Positions 26,096-35,315 of a stretch of 64,000 nt of DNA are shown piece by piece. The notes under the pieces are model-generated. The model saw nothing but the letters and a program-made list of their open reading frames with translations. It was not told the DNA's origin and made no database searches. Position 1 is the first letter of the stretch. The number at the start of each line of letters is the position of its first letter. The DNA lies in contig JBBDNB010000021.1 of NCBI GenBank assembly GCA_040877935.1, forward strand, positions 59,047-123,046. Direction: 5' to 3'. The position numbers and the translations under genes were made by a program. The DNA comes from Chitinophagales bacterium. Its GTDB lineage: Bacteria > Bacteroidota > Bacteroidia > Chitinophagales > CAIOSU01.

Positions 26096-29000
26096 CCGCT
26101 TCCTCCTTTTCCTTTGTCTTTTTTTTAGCCTCTTTTTCCTGCTCGTCCCTGAAAATTTTTCCGAAAGTTTCGTGGAAACTAACACCGGCACCGGTACGGA
26201 AAACATTGTTGTTGTTGATTAAATCATAATTAGCAGTCTGAAATACTTTTACTCTGTATCGCCCATTTTCGGTGAGTTTATATTCTACCACAAAATCATT
26301 GCTGACCTGCTGCATGGCTTGTGCTTCCTCGGCTGAAACCGATTCATTTTCCAAGTTTAAATTTCCCCCAATTTTTACAGACAAGCGATTGTCCAGAAAG
26401 CTTTTTGAAAGATCAAGACCGACCTCGGCAATGGTTTTGTCTGTTTCGGCAAATCTGTCTTTATAGGCATCAAATGCAAAGGAAATATCAATGGCTTTCA
26501 CGTGTTTTCCGGCCAGGTTGTTCAGCTGATTATTGATCAATTTGCTCACACTATTTAATGCTGCTGCTTCCCCGGAGCTGCCGATATCTCCACCCCCACC
26601 ACTGCTGATAAAGCTGTTAAACAACAACAACCCAAAAACCTGCTTGTTGAGCTCTGCTTCATCTTCGCGGAGTTGAGTCAATCTACGGGTAACAGCACTG
26701 GCAATATTTGATTGTCCCCCGGGTATTTGAATGTCAAAAGACAGTTCTGGTTTGGATAATACGCCCCCAATTTTTAGGAACACATTCACTTTGCTTTTTT
26801 TACGCGCAGCTTCATTTTCCGAACTACTGAGCGTAGCACTTTGATCCTCTATAAGCTCATAGGTAGTGGTTTCGGTGCTATATATCGCATTGATATCCAG
26901 TTGGGCTTCCATCGGGTCTCCTGTAAAATTGATCTTGCTGTCTTCCTGGATATTAAAACGTTTTTTCAGAACCTGCTCGTAGCTGAATCGATACGAACCG
27001 GATTTCACAGTGTATGTGCCGGTAACTACAGGTGTTTTATTGGGTTCAATTTCAACGCTTAAATTTGAATTTCCATTGAGTTCGAGATAATCACCGCTTA
27101 TCGGGTCAACAATGATTTGCAATTGGGCTTCATTGGTAGCCTGTAAATTCATAAAAAGGCTAAATCCGGTTTCGCTGAAAAGCAGTTTTTCTTTTGTGGT
27201 GGAATCCACCCGCTCAGGATCGTAATAAAACACATAATCTTCCTGGGCAATGGCCTGCTGTTCATCAATCAGACTGACGAGCAGATCGGTTGTTTCACGG
27301 GTTTTGGCATTGAGATTTACAACGGGTTGTTCCAGGCTTCCCCGCACTTTGGCATCCAAATCAAGCCGCAAGGTGCCACTCAAAAATTCTTTGTCATTTT
27401 TGGGAATTTCAAAGAAGGTAAAATCTTTGGCTTTCATTTGCAAGAACAGCTCCAGCTTTGAAAAATTCTGGTGCAGAACACTGCCCTGAATACTTCCTGT
27501 AGATCCGTAACGGTCTTTTAAATCCAGGTTTTTTACAAGAAATTGCTTGTTGTCTATTTCAATGCCTTTTCCATCCAATGTATAATAAGTTTGCAGAGGC
27601 ACTATCCAACTTCTCACTTCATTCAAATCCAATTTGCCCGAAAATACAGGTTTAGTAATACTGCCTTTTATTTTTGCTTTGGCAGAGAGATGGCCAGAGC
27701 TGCTGTCAACATATTCAGGTAAAAATGCGGTAATAAAAGCCACAGGTAATTTTGGTACATCTGCTGAGGCATTAATTGTATTGTCTAAAACATTGTACTC
27801 CCCAAAAGCCTGCATTTGGCCATTTGGCCCCCGAAGTGAGGCATCGAAAGTCGCGAGATTATCAATGAGTGAAGCCGTTATATCCAGGCTTCCTGCATCG
27901 CTGTTTTCAATGAATAAATTGGTGATATTAATATCTCCATCCACTTCTATTTCCGGACTGAAGGTGAATACCACAGATGCATTGATATTGCCTTGCAGAT
28001 CGGGTTCTTCAAAGGACAATATCTTTGTAATCTCCCGAATTGAAATGTTTTGCATGTTCATGTTTAATGCATTGGACTTGCCTTTTTGTTTGCCAATACT
28101 AAATTGCTGGTTTTCTCTGCTCAGTATTAAAGGTTCAAAATCAAAATCTTCTGCACCGAGGTAAATAAAATTGCCCGGATCTACATTCCATTCCTTTTGA
28201 TTTAACACAAAAGGTTCTCGGAAATAAAGTTTGAAACGATTGCTTTCTTTTTCTTTGGTATAAAGATTATTAATACTAAGGGTGTTGTTGCTGCTGTCGT
28301 CCCATATATTTATGGCACTGAAAAGAGAGTCGTTCAACACATTTGATTCAAATTCAAAACGATTCAGGCTGATCTTGTCTTTGACAAAAACGGAGTCTAA
28401 ACGAAGTAAAAAATTGAAATCAGTTTTTTGTCCCAGACTTCTAATGCTCATTTGCTGCCAGCCCATACCCGAATAGTCCAAATCAGGGGTGAATAAATTC
28501 AGTGTAAATGCTGTATCTCCCGGCTGCCAATTCATTTCAAGGCCTAAAGTGTCTAATTGATTGAGTTCGGGCAAAAACAATGAAGCCCATTTGGCTGGCT
28601 GGCTGAAAGTGAGCTTGAGCTGCAAAGGCGCATCCAGTATTTGTTTATCAAAAACCACCCTTTTAACCCCGAGCAAATCCCTTATGGGAAAATATTTATC
28701 TGCCATTGCTATGGCCATATTTGGCAATTTTTTCCAGTAGGGCGTTCCGGGGCCATCCCAGTTGGCACTCAGAATTTCGCTATTAATATTGCCTTTGCTA
28801 CGACTGCTATCGGTCTGCTCAAACCAGAATTTTGTGTCTTTTTGATGGAGTGTAATGGCGCTGTCCTCAATAGAAAAGTTTTGGATATTTCCCCTTGCTG
28901 CATGCTTTTGATTGAAATCACCACTGTAGCTGATTTCGCCTTTGCTTGCAACCCGCATTTTGTCGTAAGCCTCACTCACAGAAGCAACTAAGAAAGAATC

Positions 29001-31022
29001 AACATTCCAGTTGAGGGCAATACTGTCCAATTCTCCAGGTTTCCAAAAGGCAGTAAGTTGCAGCCCGGCCATAGTATCGTTTACATTCAGCTTGCTCTGC
29101 AGTTGATTGTTTTGCCATTTGGCTTCCAGGTCGATTTGCTTCCACTTGTGGTTTTTGTAGTGCAATTGATGAATGGCCATTTGCAAATCTGCTGCGAGGG
29201 TATCTGGGTGCAAACCTTTTCCATTGAGTTTTGCCGAGAAACTTATATTTTTCAATGCGGTATCGAGTGGCAGTTTAGCCAGGTCAAAATTTTCACTGTC
29301 TAATGAAAACGCATATTCTTCAGGCATAAAAGCATCATTGATCAATGCATTGCCTTTTATGTTGAGAATTCCGGCACTGCTTTGTAAGGTGAGGTCGGTG
29401 TTGCTTTTGTCATTCTGCAGTTCAATATTGCCTTTCAGCCTGAATTTTTCCAAAGCGCTGAGCCATTCATTTTCTCCTGCAAAAGGGCGAAAAGCAGCAT
29501 TGGTCAATTGCCTGAGATCCAATGAGATATTTCCGCTGCGTCCTGTGCTTGTTGCAGAGTGGGTATAGTTTCCGTCCAATTTCAGCCAAAGTGCGTTGCC
29601 GGCCTGCAGCACGGTATTTTGCAAATTCACAGTACTCAGATTTCCAGAAGCCCTGCCTTTTAGAGTATAGTGGGTGTAGTAAAAGATTTCTTCCCCCAGT
29701 TGATTTTTGAGATAAGTGTTTATATCGCTTTTGTATGCAGCAAGATCAATGCTGTTTACTTCCCAGCTTATGGAATCAGTATGGAGTAGATTTTTCAGTT
29801 TGCCGTTTAAGTGTAGATGGCTTTTTTTACCGATTTTAATTTTTAGGTTTTCAGTATTGAGTGCTGCGAGGGTGCCGTTTATTTTTCCATCAATTTTATA
29901 ATCCGGCAATTGATCTAATATTGCGCTGTCTATAAAAAGGCTGAGGTCATTTATACCCGCATGCGAGTTGATGAGCTCAATCTGAAATGCATTGTCTTTG
30001 TGCAATTGATAAAGGTCTGCCGGTGAATAAAATTGAGCATGTGCGTTGAGTGAAAGTTCAGAATGTGCAGTTTTGGTTTCGAAATTTTGAAGCCTGATGG
30101 CGGTGTCTGAAAGTTCTGCCCGGGTTTTTAAATGATGCATTGCTATGCCGCTGTGCTCGGCAAATGCCACTTTTTCAATATCAGCCTGTAGTGCAGATTT
30201 TTCCCAATTTACAGAATTAATATTGATATTGATGTCTGAGAAATTCATGTGTTTTGGATCAAATTTCCCTTCAGTTCTGGATGTTCCAACTGAGTTGAGC
30301 ACAAAATGCCCTTCGGTCAATTCAAGTGTTTCATTTGTTATGTGCCAACCAATATCGGGCATCAGGATGTTGGCAATTGAATCATTATTTACTGTGGTTT
30401 CAGTGCTGTCCGGGAATACATTTATGTACACATCGGGCTGAAGCAGTGATAAATTTCCGGCAGTTATTTTTCTTTCTTTTAAGAGTAAGCTGCCATCAAG
30501 CAATAGGTTTTTATTGCTGATTTTTATATTGCTTTGCTCGCTAACAAGGCTAAAATCAATTGTGTTGAGCTCAGCCTGGTCCAAATAAATAGGCCAGTCG
30601 AAACTGTTTTTTTTGCTGGTATCGGGAGGAGGAAATAGAAATGAAAAATTATAGATGCTTGAATCGATTTGCCGCAAATTCAATTTGATATTTTGCAGCA
30701 GCAGTGCTTCTACATGAATTTCCTTTTCTAAAAGACTGAGCAGGCCGGCATCTAAATTGAGTTTTTCGATATAGAGCAAAGTGTCGTTCTCCTGATCTCT
30801 AATCAGAATTTCAGAAAGTTCTATTTCGGCTCCCCAATCTATTTTAAGCGATTGCAAGCTGAACTCCGTATCCAATTCTTTTGAAAGTAAACTGCTCGCT
30901 TTTATGGCTGTCCATTTTTGAAAATCTTCAGAAGCCAGGAAACTAATCAATGCAATCCCTGAGAGCAAAATTATGCCCAGGAGCAGTATTAGTAGACCTT
31001 TAAATAATTTTCTTGGAGCCAT
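26082..31022 (-). CDS. tamB: TamB-like translocation and assembly module protein
   Basis: A 1646-residue AsmA/TamB-type protein. One N-terminal membrane anchor (about 8-28, LLILLLGIILLSGIALISFL) is followed by more than a thousand residues of beta-rich, repetitive sequence. The C-terminal DUF490 domain (about 1190-1610) has GTYTVKSGSYRFSYEQVLKK and FDIQIPGG. Such proteins form a hydrophobic groove spanning the periplasm and are implicated in lipid transport or barrel assembly with a TamA partner. The overlapping tamL gene follows. The C-terminus is acidic and lysine-rich. A TATTTTTG box sits 11 bp before the ATG. Length is at the upper end but normal for the phylum. Confidence 0.93.
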   Translation of the reverse strand: MAPRKLFKGLLILLLGIILLSGIALISFLASEDFQKWTAIKASSLLSKELDTEFSLQSLKIDWGAEIELSEILIRDQENDTLLYIEKLNLDAGLLSLLEKEIHVEALLLQNIKLNLRQIDSSIYNFSFLFPPPDTSKKNSFDWPIYLDQAELNTIDFSLVSEQSNIKISNKNLLLDGSLLLKERKITAGNLSLLQPDVYINVFPDSTETTVNNDSIANILMPDIGWHITNETLELTEGHFVLNSVGTSRTEGKFDPKHMNFSDINININSVNWEKSALQADIEKVAFAEHSGIAMHHLKTRAELSDTAIRLQNFETKTAHSELSLNAHAQFYSPADLYQLHKDNAFQIELINSHAGINDLSLFIDSAILDQLPDYKIDGKINGTLAALNTENLKIKIGKKSHLHLNGKLKNLLHTDSISWEVNSIDLAAYKSDINTYLKNQLGEEIFYYTHYTLKGRASGNLSTVNLQNTVLQAGNALWLKLDGNYTHSATSTGRSGNISLDLRQLTNAAFRPFAGENEWLSALEKFRLKGNIELQNDKSNTDLTLQSSAGILNIKGNALINDAFMPEEYAFSLDSENFDLAKLPLDTALKNISFSAKLNGKGLHPDTLAADLQMAIHQLHYKNHKWKQIDLEAKWQNNQLQSKLNVNDTMAGLQLTAFWKPGELDSIALNWNVDSFLVASVSEAYDKMRVASKGEISYSGDFNQKHAARGNIQNFSIEDSAITLHQKDTKFWFEQTDSSRSKGNINSEILSANWDGPGTPYWKKLPNMAIAMADKYFPIRDLLGVKRVVFDKQILDAPLQLKLTFSQPAKWASLFLPELNQLDTLGLEMNWQPGDTAFTLNLFTPDLDYSGMGWQQMSIRSLGQKTDFNFLLRLDSVFVKDKISLNRFEFESNVLNDSLFSAINIWDDSSNNTLSINNLYTKEKESNRFKLYFREPFVLNQKEWNVDPGNFIYLGAEDFDFEPLILSRENQQFSIGKQKGKSNALNMNMQNISIREITKILSFEEPDLQGNINASVVFTFSPEIEVDGDINITNLFIENSDAGSLDITASLIDNLATFDASLRGPNGQMQAFGEYNVLDNTINASADVPKLPVAFITAFLPEYVDSSSGHLSAKAKIKGSITKPVFSGKLDLNEVRSWIVPLQTYYTLDGKGIEIDNKQFLVKNLDLKDRYGSTGSIQGSVLHQNFSKLELFLQMKAKDFTFFEIPKNDKEFLSGTLRLDLDAKVRGSLEQPVVNLNAKTRETTDLLVSLIDEQQAIAQEDYVFYYDPERVDSTTKEKLLFSETGFSLFMNLQATNEAQLQIIVDPISGDYLELNGNSNLSVEIEPNKTPVVTGTYTVKSGSYRFSYEQVLKKRFNIQEDSKINFTGDPMEAQLDINAIYSTETTTYELIEDQSATLSSSENEAARKKSKVNVFLKIGGVLSKPELSFDIQIPGGQSNIASAVTRRLTQLREDEAELNKQVFGLLLFNSFISSGGGGDIGSSGEAAALNSVSKLINNQLNNLAGKHVKAIDISFAFDAYKDRFAETDKTIAEVGLDLSKSFLDNRLSVKIGGNLNLENESVSAEEAQAMQQVSNDFVVEYKLTENGRYRVKVFQTANYDLINNNNVFRTGAGVSFHETFGKIFRDEQEKEAKKKTKEKEEADEED

Positions 31023-31032
31023 AGGGAATAGG

Positions 31033-31040
31033 CAAAAATA
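31033..31040 (-). promoter_or_regulatory. Candidate -7 box for tamB-tamL
   Basis: On the minus strand this reads TATTTTTG (TAnnTTTG). It is only 11 bp from the tamB ATG, implying a very short leader. Confidence 0.4.
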
Positions 31041-31183
31041 CGCTTGTTTGCAGAGATTACATATAATAACTTATTTCCCGGAATTGAACAAATTCAGGTT
31101 GCGTTATTACAGAAATAAGTTAACAGCAAGTGGCTATAAAATGTTAATTTGAAGTCAGATAATTTGCAGACCGCAACAAATTG

Positions 31184-31239
31184 CTCGCAAAGTCGCTAAG
31201 TAGCAAAGAAAAAACTTAGTGCCACTGCGGCTTTGCGAG
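31184..31239. repeat. REP-like nested palindrome
   Basis: CTCGCAAAG (31184-31192) pairs with CTTTGCGAG (31231-31239). Inside, CTAAGT (31196-31201) pairs with ACTTAG (31214-31219). A further CTTTGCGAGA lies at 31258-31267. The CTTTGCG style resembles dispersed repeats widespread in bacterial spacers. Confidence 0.75.
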
Positions 31240-31280
31240 AAACAACCTCCCTTTCGTCTTTGCGAGAGATAAATTCAAAC

Positions 31281-31381
31281 AAAAAAAGCTGACCTTTCAG
31301 CCAGCTTTCTTGTGGTACCAGCTGGAATCCCCGCCTGTCCCAGATCGGGCAGGGAACCAGCGACACAAGGATTTTCAGTCC
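31281..31381 (-). pseudogene. Partial tRNA-Phe (3' half plus terminator), interrupted copy
   Basis: This segment repeats 31628-31704: the terminator hairpin, acceptor 3' strand, T arm, variable loop and anticodon region of tRNA-Phe. It breaks off just inside the anticodon stem-loop and lacks the 5' half. Within the T loop one G is replaced by a ~25-bp GC-rich insert (about 31330-31354) that is itself a partial palindrome. It cannot make a tRNA. Together with the intact gene it forms direct repeats flanking the GIY-YIG gene. Confidence 0.85.
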
Positions 31382-31617
31382 AAAATATACTTTTTGATAT
31401 ACCTCCTTCCCGCTCCGCTCTTGAAATATTTTTCCCTTTCCCGGGCAGCCGTCCTACTTTCCATTTCCTCAACATAAATTATTTTCCATGGGACGAAAGC
31501 TTTAGTGGATTTTACCTTTCCGGCATTGTGATCTCCCAATCGTGCATCGGAATCCTGTGCCATACCTTTGTATAGTCGGCCTGATGGGTTCTGCAATATG
31601 TAAACATACCAGCTCAT
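31375..31617 (-). CDS. GIY-YIG family endonuclease (URI-like, single domain)
   Basis: An 80-residue single-domain protein. WYVYILQNPSGRLYKGMAQD (residues 3-22) gives the GIY strand and a YKG version of YIG. It is followed by an arginine (R26), a histidine (H30), KSTKAFVPWKIIYVEEMES with the metal-binding glutamates, and REREKYFKSGAGRRYIKK. The residues expected for catalysis are present. It sits between tRNA-Phe and a partial copy of that tRNA, and its last codons overlap the remnant's end. Small GIY-YIG genes often lie by tRNA genes in Bacteroidota, which suggests mobility. The target site is unknown. Confidence 0.88.
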   Translation of the reverse strand: MSWYVYILQNPSGRLYKGMAQDSDARLGDHNAGKVKSTKAFVPWKIIYVEEMESRTAAREREKYFKSGAGRRYIKKYILD

Positions 31618-31620
31618 CGA

Positions 31621-31655
31621 TCAAAACAAAAAAAGCTGACCTTTCAGCCAGCTTT
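31621..31655 (-). terminator. Intrinsic terminator of tRNA-Phe
   Basis: On the minus strand AAAGCTG and CAGCTTT pair (31649-31655 with 31632-31638) and a seven-T run follows. It lies 5 bp past the tRNA 3' end. A copy is found at 31281-31308. Confidence 0.8.
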
Positions 31656-31659
31656 CTTG

Positions 31660-31732
31660 TGGTACCAGCTGGAATCGAACCAGCGACACAAGGATTTTCA
31701 GTCCTTTGCTCTACCAACTGAGCTATGGTACC
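31660..31732 (-). tRNA. tRNA-Phe (GAA)
   Basis: A 73-nt tRNA read on the minus strand. The acceptor stem is GGTACCA with TGGTACC and discriminator A. The D arm contains AGCTCAGTTGGTAGAGC. The anticodon stem AAGGA/TCCTT holds loop CTGAAAA, so the anticodon is GAA. The T arm is GCTGG-TTCGATT-CCAGC. CCA is not encoded. The promoter box TATCTTTG lies 26 bp upstream and a terminator follows directly. The 3' half is duplicated 350 bp further on, as with an attachment site. Confidence 0.97.
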
Positions 31733-31757
31733 ATTAGCTCCTATTAAATTGGAGTGG

Positions 31758-31765
31758 CAAAGATA
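31758..31765 (-). promoter_or_regulatory. Candidate -7 box of tRNA-Phe
   Basis: The minus strand reads TATCTTTG, an exact TAnnTTTG match, 26 bp before the tRNA 5' end. Confidence 0.6.
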
Positions 31766-31842
31766 ATTTTTTATTTGGGAAGAAAAACGCTTTTTGCCGG
31801 GAAAAATTCATCTCCGCATAATATACATTGGCTACAAGTCTA

Positions 31843-34800
31843 TTAAACCTTCCCAAACAACTTGCCCAGTTTGTATTTTGCAAAATCGAAAGTCAGGTAC
31901 ATCACCGGAACTATTACCAGCGTGAGGAAAGTGGCAAAAGTCAATCCGAAAATAATGGTCCATGACATAGGCCCCCAGAATACAACATTGTCGCCCCCTA
32001 TAAATATCTGGGGATCGAAATTGCTAAACAGCGTATTGAAATTGATATTAAAACCTATGGCAAGCGGTATAAGTCCCAGTACTGTAGTAATGGCGGTGAG
32101 TAACACCGGACGCAAACGCGTTTCACCCGCAATAATAATACTCGAAACCAATTCATCTTTGGGCAACCTTTTACTATTTAAGCCCAGTTCCTTGCGCCTG
32201 CGTTGTCGCACAAGGTCGGTGTAATCAATGAGTACAATGGCATTGTTGACCACTACTCCGGCAAGCGAAATAATACCAATACCGGTCATAATGACCACAA
32301 AATCCATGTTGAAAATACCCAGGCCGAGAAAAACACCGGTAGTACTGAAAAGTACCGAGAGCATAATAATCAATGGAGCAGTAATAGAGTTAAACTGTGT
32401 GATCAAAATTAGGAAGATCACAAAAAGCGCAATCATAAACGCTCGTGTGAGGAAGTCCATAGATTTTTGCTGTTCTTCTATTTCTCCAGTGTATTTGATC
32501 GTGTATCCATCGGGCAATTTATAATCCATAAAAATTTCACCCAATTGGGCAATTATTTTATTGGGGTTATACCCGGTTATTACATTTGAATAAATGGTGA
32601 TGACCCTGTCGGCATCCTTTCTGTTTACAGCACCATAAGTAGAAGAATAACGCACATCAGCAACGGCAGAAATGGGCACCTGTACAATTTTACCGTTGTT
32701 TTGGTTGCGATAGGTAATCTTTTGATTGATTAGGTCTTCAAGGTTGTACCTGTATTTATCGCTCAGGCGCAACATGATGGGAAAATCATCTTCTCCTTCT
32801 TTGTATTTGCTCACTTCCTTTCCAAAAAGTGCTGTCCTTATAGTTGATGCAATTTGTGCTGTGCTCAAGCCGTAGCGCCTAGCTGCAGCACGGTCGATAT
32901 CTACGATCAATTCAGGTTTCCCCACATCCAAATCCGTTTTTAGTTCTTCAATTCCCGGGATATTGGCATCTTCTATATGTTGCATCACATCTTTTGAGAG
33001 TGCAATCAATTCATCGAAATTTTCACCACTCACCTCCACTGATATTGGCGGGCCAAGTGGTGGGCCATTGGCATCTTTATCTACCGTAATTTGCGCACCA
33101 GGTACATCTTCCACTAAATTTCGCAAATCTTCTAAAACGACTTGGGTATTTGGAACTACAGTTCGGTGCTGATACTCTACAAATGATACTGTAATTCTCG
33201 ACTTGTTGGGCGATGCCCCTCTTTCTATTTTTCCGCTATTTGGATCGGATGTGCCTTTTCCAACATTGCTCACCACAGATTCTATGAGTGTTTCATCTTT
33301 GTATTGCTCCAAATAATCAAAAACTCTTTTTTCTATTTTTTTGGTAAGTGCATTCGTTTTTTCAATATCAGTACCCGTTGGCATTTCAATGAAAATATTG
33401 ACATAATTGGGAATGTTCTCCGGGAAAGTGATCACATTGGGATCTTTGGAGAAATAGAAAATCATAGAGCCAATCATCACTAAAAAAGTAGCGATTAAAA
33501 AGAAAGCCGGTTTCCAACCATCAAGGGCAAAAGTGATGGTTCTGTGGTACAAACGTTCCAGTCTTGGCAAAAACACATCCTGAAAACGGACTGAAAGCGG
33601 GGTCAAAACATAAAGATTGAGCAATACCAACAGCACTACTGCCATCAATATATTTCCAAACAAAATGTTTTTCATAAAATAAAGCCCAATAGCCGCTACA
33701 AACCCGAGGGCCAAGGCCAACAGTAATTTTCTTCTTGATTTTCGCTTTTTTACTGTTTTTAATTCATCTTCTTCACTTTCCTGCACTTTCATAAATAGCG
33801 AAGTCAGCACCGGGTTGATCACCAATGCTACAAAAAGGGAAGAGGACAGAACTATGATTAACGTGAGCGGGAGGTATTGCATGAATTCTCCCATGATATC
33901 ATCCCAAAAAAGCAGGGGCATAAAAGCGGCCAGGGTAGTAGCCGTAGAACTAATAATGGGCCAGGCCACTTCACCAACACCTTCTTTGGCTGCCCGAACA
34001 GGGCTTTTGCCTTCCTGCATCAGCCGGTAGATATTCTCTACTACTACTATGCCATTGTCCACCAGCATTCCCAGTGCAAGTACCAGTGAGAACAATACCA
34101 TCATATTGAGGGTAATGTCCATTGCGTGGAGCACAAATATTCCCAACAAAATTGAAATAGGAATGGCAATTCCTACAAAGATGGCATTGCGCAGACCGAG
34201 GAAAAACAAGAGTACCAAAACCACCAGTATTACCCCTGAAATAATGCTGTTTTCAAGGTTGGATACTTGCAGTCTGGTCATCCTGGAAGTGTCGTTGGTA
34301 ATATCTACTTTTAAATTATTCGGAAGTTTGGTATCAATATTTTTTTGAAGTATTTCCTTGATTTTATCGGTAGCGATCAACAGGTTTTCGCCACTTCTCT
34401 TTTTGATTTCGAGTGTAACTACATCATTGGAATAGGATCTGGAATAGCTTTCGGGCTCCTCATACGCAAAGCTTATTTCTGCAAAATCCTTGAGGTAAAC
34501 TATTTTTTGATCTCTGTTTTTGACAACAATTTTTCCAATTTCTTCAGTGTTTTTAAACTCACCAATTATTCTGATACTTCTCCTGAAATCGTCAACTAAA
34601 AGATCACCTCCGGAAATAGTGCGGTTCTCATAGCCAATAGCATCCTCAATATCTTTAAAGGAAATTTCCATGGCCTCCATTTTGAAGCGATCTACATTGA
34701 TTTTCACTTCTTTATCGTGAGCGCCTTTGATATCTGCTTTTGATATTTCATTGACATCTTCAAATTTTTCCTGCAAATATTCGGCATAGTACTTTAGATC

Positions 34801-35301
34801 TTCTGCCGAAAAATCTTCACCGCTGAGATTGACATTCATTACCGGCATTTCAGAGAAATCCATCTCAAATACATTCGGCTCTTTGTCTAAATCTGTGGGC
34901 AATTCGCTATTTGCTTTGTCCACGGCATCTTTCACTTCACTAAGGGCGACCTGTACATCTACATCAAAACCAAACTCTACTACAATAGTGGAATGATCCT
35001 GGATAGAAGTAGAAGTAAGTTCTTTGATCCCAGTAATGGTTTTTATTTCTTTTTCAAGCGGGCGTGTGATCAAATTTTCTATATCCAGTGGTGAGTTCCC
35101 GGGATAGGGCGTACCTACATAAATGGTAGGAATATTCACCTCAGGGAAATTTTCTTTAGGCATATTCTTGTAGGAGCTAATGCCCATAACAAGAATAATA
35201 AAGAGCAACACGACAACACTTGTCTGATTGTCAACCGATAGGCTGGATAAACCAAATTCGCGAATTATGCCCTTTTTCTTTTTATTAGGATCTTTTGTCA
35301 T
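31843..35301 (-). CDS. RND family efflux pump, inner-membrane permease (HAE-1 type)
   Basis: An 1152-residue proton-driven pump with 12 membrane helices and two large periplasmic loops. Helix 1 is preceded by SVDNQTSVVVLLFIILVMG. The proton-relay aspartate is in LVLALGMLVDNGIVVVENI (helix 4). The second half repeats the fold (ITGIGIISLAGVVVNNAIVL). A long cytoplasmic insert between helices 6 and 7 is lysine-rich (KKRKSRRKLL), then an extra pair of hydrophobic stretches follows, making it longer than AcrB (about 1050). It is the last gene of tetR-tolC-adaptor-pump, 14 bp after the adaptor. Substrates could be drugs, lipids or metals; HAE-1 is the best fit. Confidence 0.95.
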   Translation of the reverse strand: MTKDPNKKKKGIIREFGLSSLSVDNQTSVVVLLFIILVMGISSYKNMPKENFPEVNIPTIYVGTPYPGNSPLDIENLITRPLEKEIKTITGIKELTSTSIQDHSTIVVEFGFDVDVQVALSEVKDAVDKANSELPTDLDKEPNVFEMDFSEMPVMNVNLSGEDFSAEDLKYYAEYLQEKFEDVNEISKADIKGAHDKEVKINVDRFKMEAMEISFKDIEDAIGYENRTISGGDLLVDDFRRSIRIIGEFKNTEEIGKIVVKNRDQKIVYLKDFAEISFAYEEPESYSRSYSNDVVTLEIKKRSGENLLIATDKIKEILQKNIDTKLPNNLKVDITNDTSRMTRLQVSNLENSIISGVILVVLVLLFFLGLRNAIFVGIAIPISILLGIFVLHAMDITLNMMVLFSLVLALGMLVDNGIVVVENIYRLMQEGKSPVRAAKEGVGEVAWPIISSTATTLAAFMPLLFWDDIMGEFMQYLPLTLIIVLSSSLFVALVINPVLTSLFMKVQESEEDELKTVKKRKSRRKLLLALALGFVAAIGLYFMKNILFGNILMAVVLLVLLNLYVLTPLSVRFQDVFLPRLERLYHRTITFALDGWKPAFFLIATFLVMIGSMIFYFSKDPNVITFPENIPNYVNIFIEMPTGTDIEKTNALTKKIEKRVFDYLEQYKDETLIESVVSNVGKGTSDPNSGKIERGASPNKSRITVSFVEYQHRTVVPNTQVVLEDLRNLVEDVPGAQITVDKDANGPPLGPPISVEVSGENFDELIALSKDVMQHIEDANIPGIEELKTDLDVGKPELIVDIDRAAARRYGLSTAQIASTIRTALFGKEVSKYKEGEDDFPIMLRLSDKYRYNLEDLINQKITYRNQNNGKIVQVPISAVADVRYSSTYGAVNRKDADRVITIYSNVITGYNPNKIIAQLGEIFMDYKLPDGYTIKYTGEIEEQQKSMDFLTRAFMIALFVIFLILITQFNSITAPLIIMLSVLFSTTGVFLGLGIFNMDFVVIMTGIGIISLAGVVVNNAIVLIDYTDLVRQRRRKELGLNSKRLPKDELVSSIIIAGETRLRPVLLTAITTVLGLIPLAIGFNINFNTLFSNFDPQIFIGGDNVVFWGPMSWTIIFGLTFATFLTLVIVPVMYLTFDFAKYKLGKLFGKV

Positions 35302-35315
35302 TGCTTCTGCTTTTC

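Larger units (their letters stand above)
31023..31374. other. 352-bp intergenic region: REP-like palindrome and tRNA remnant
   Basis: From left to right, the stretch holds the tamB promoter box, a large imperfect palindrome (31184-31239) with a third CTTTGCGAGA at 31258-31267, a copied terminator hairpin and a partial tRNA-Phe copy that runs to 31381. No gene is seen. Confidence 0.75.

Noticed and set aside
26096..26206. Longer N-terminus for the TamA-like protein
   Set aside because: The extra 37 residues are Lys/Arg-rich sequence inside tamB. The lipoprotein signal begins at the ATG at 26095.
31502..31717. Minus-strand frame running through tRNA-Phe
   Set aside because: Most of it is the tRNA read as protein (ENPCVAGSIPAGTT-type), a well-known false gene. 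The similar frame at 31275-31475 comes from the partial tRNA copy.
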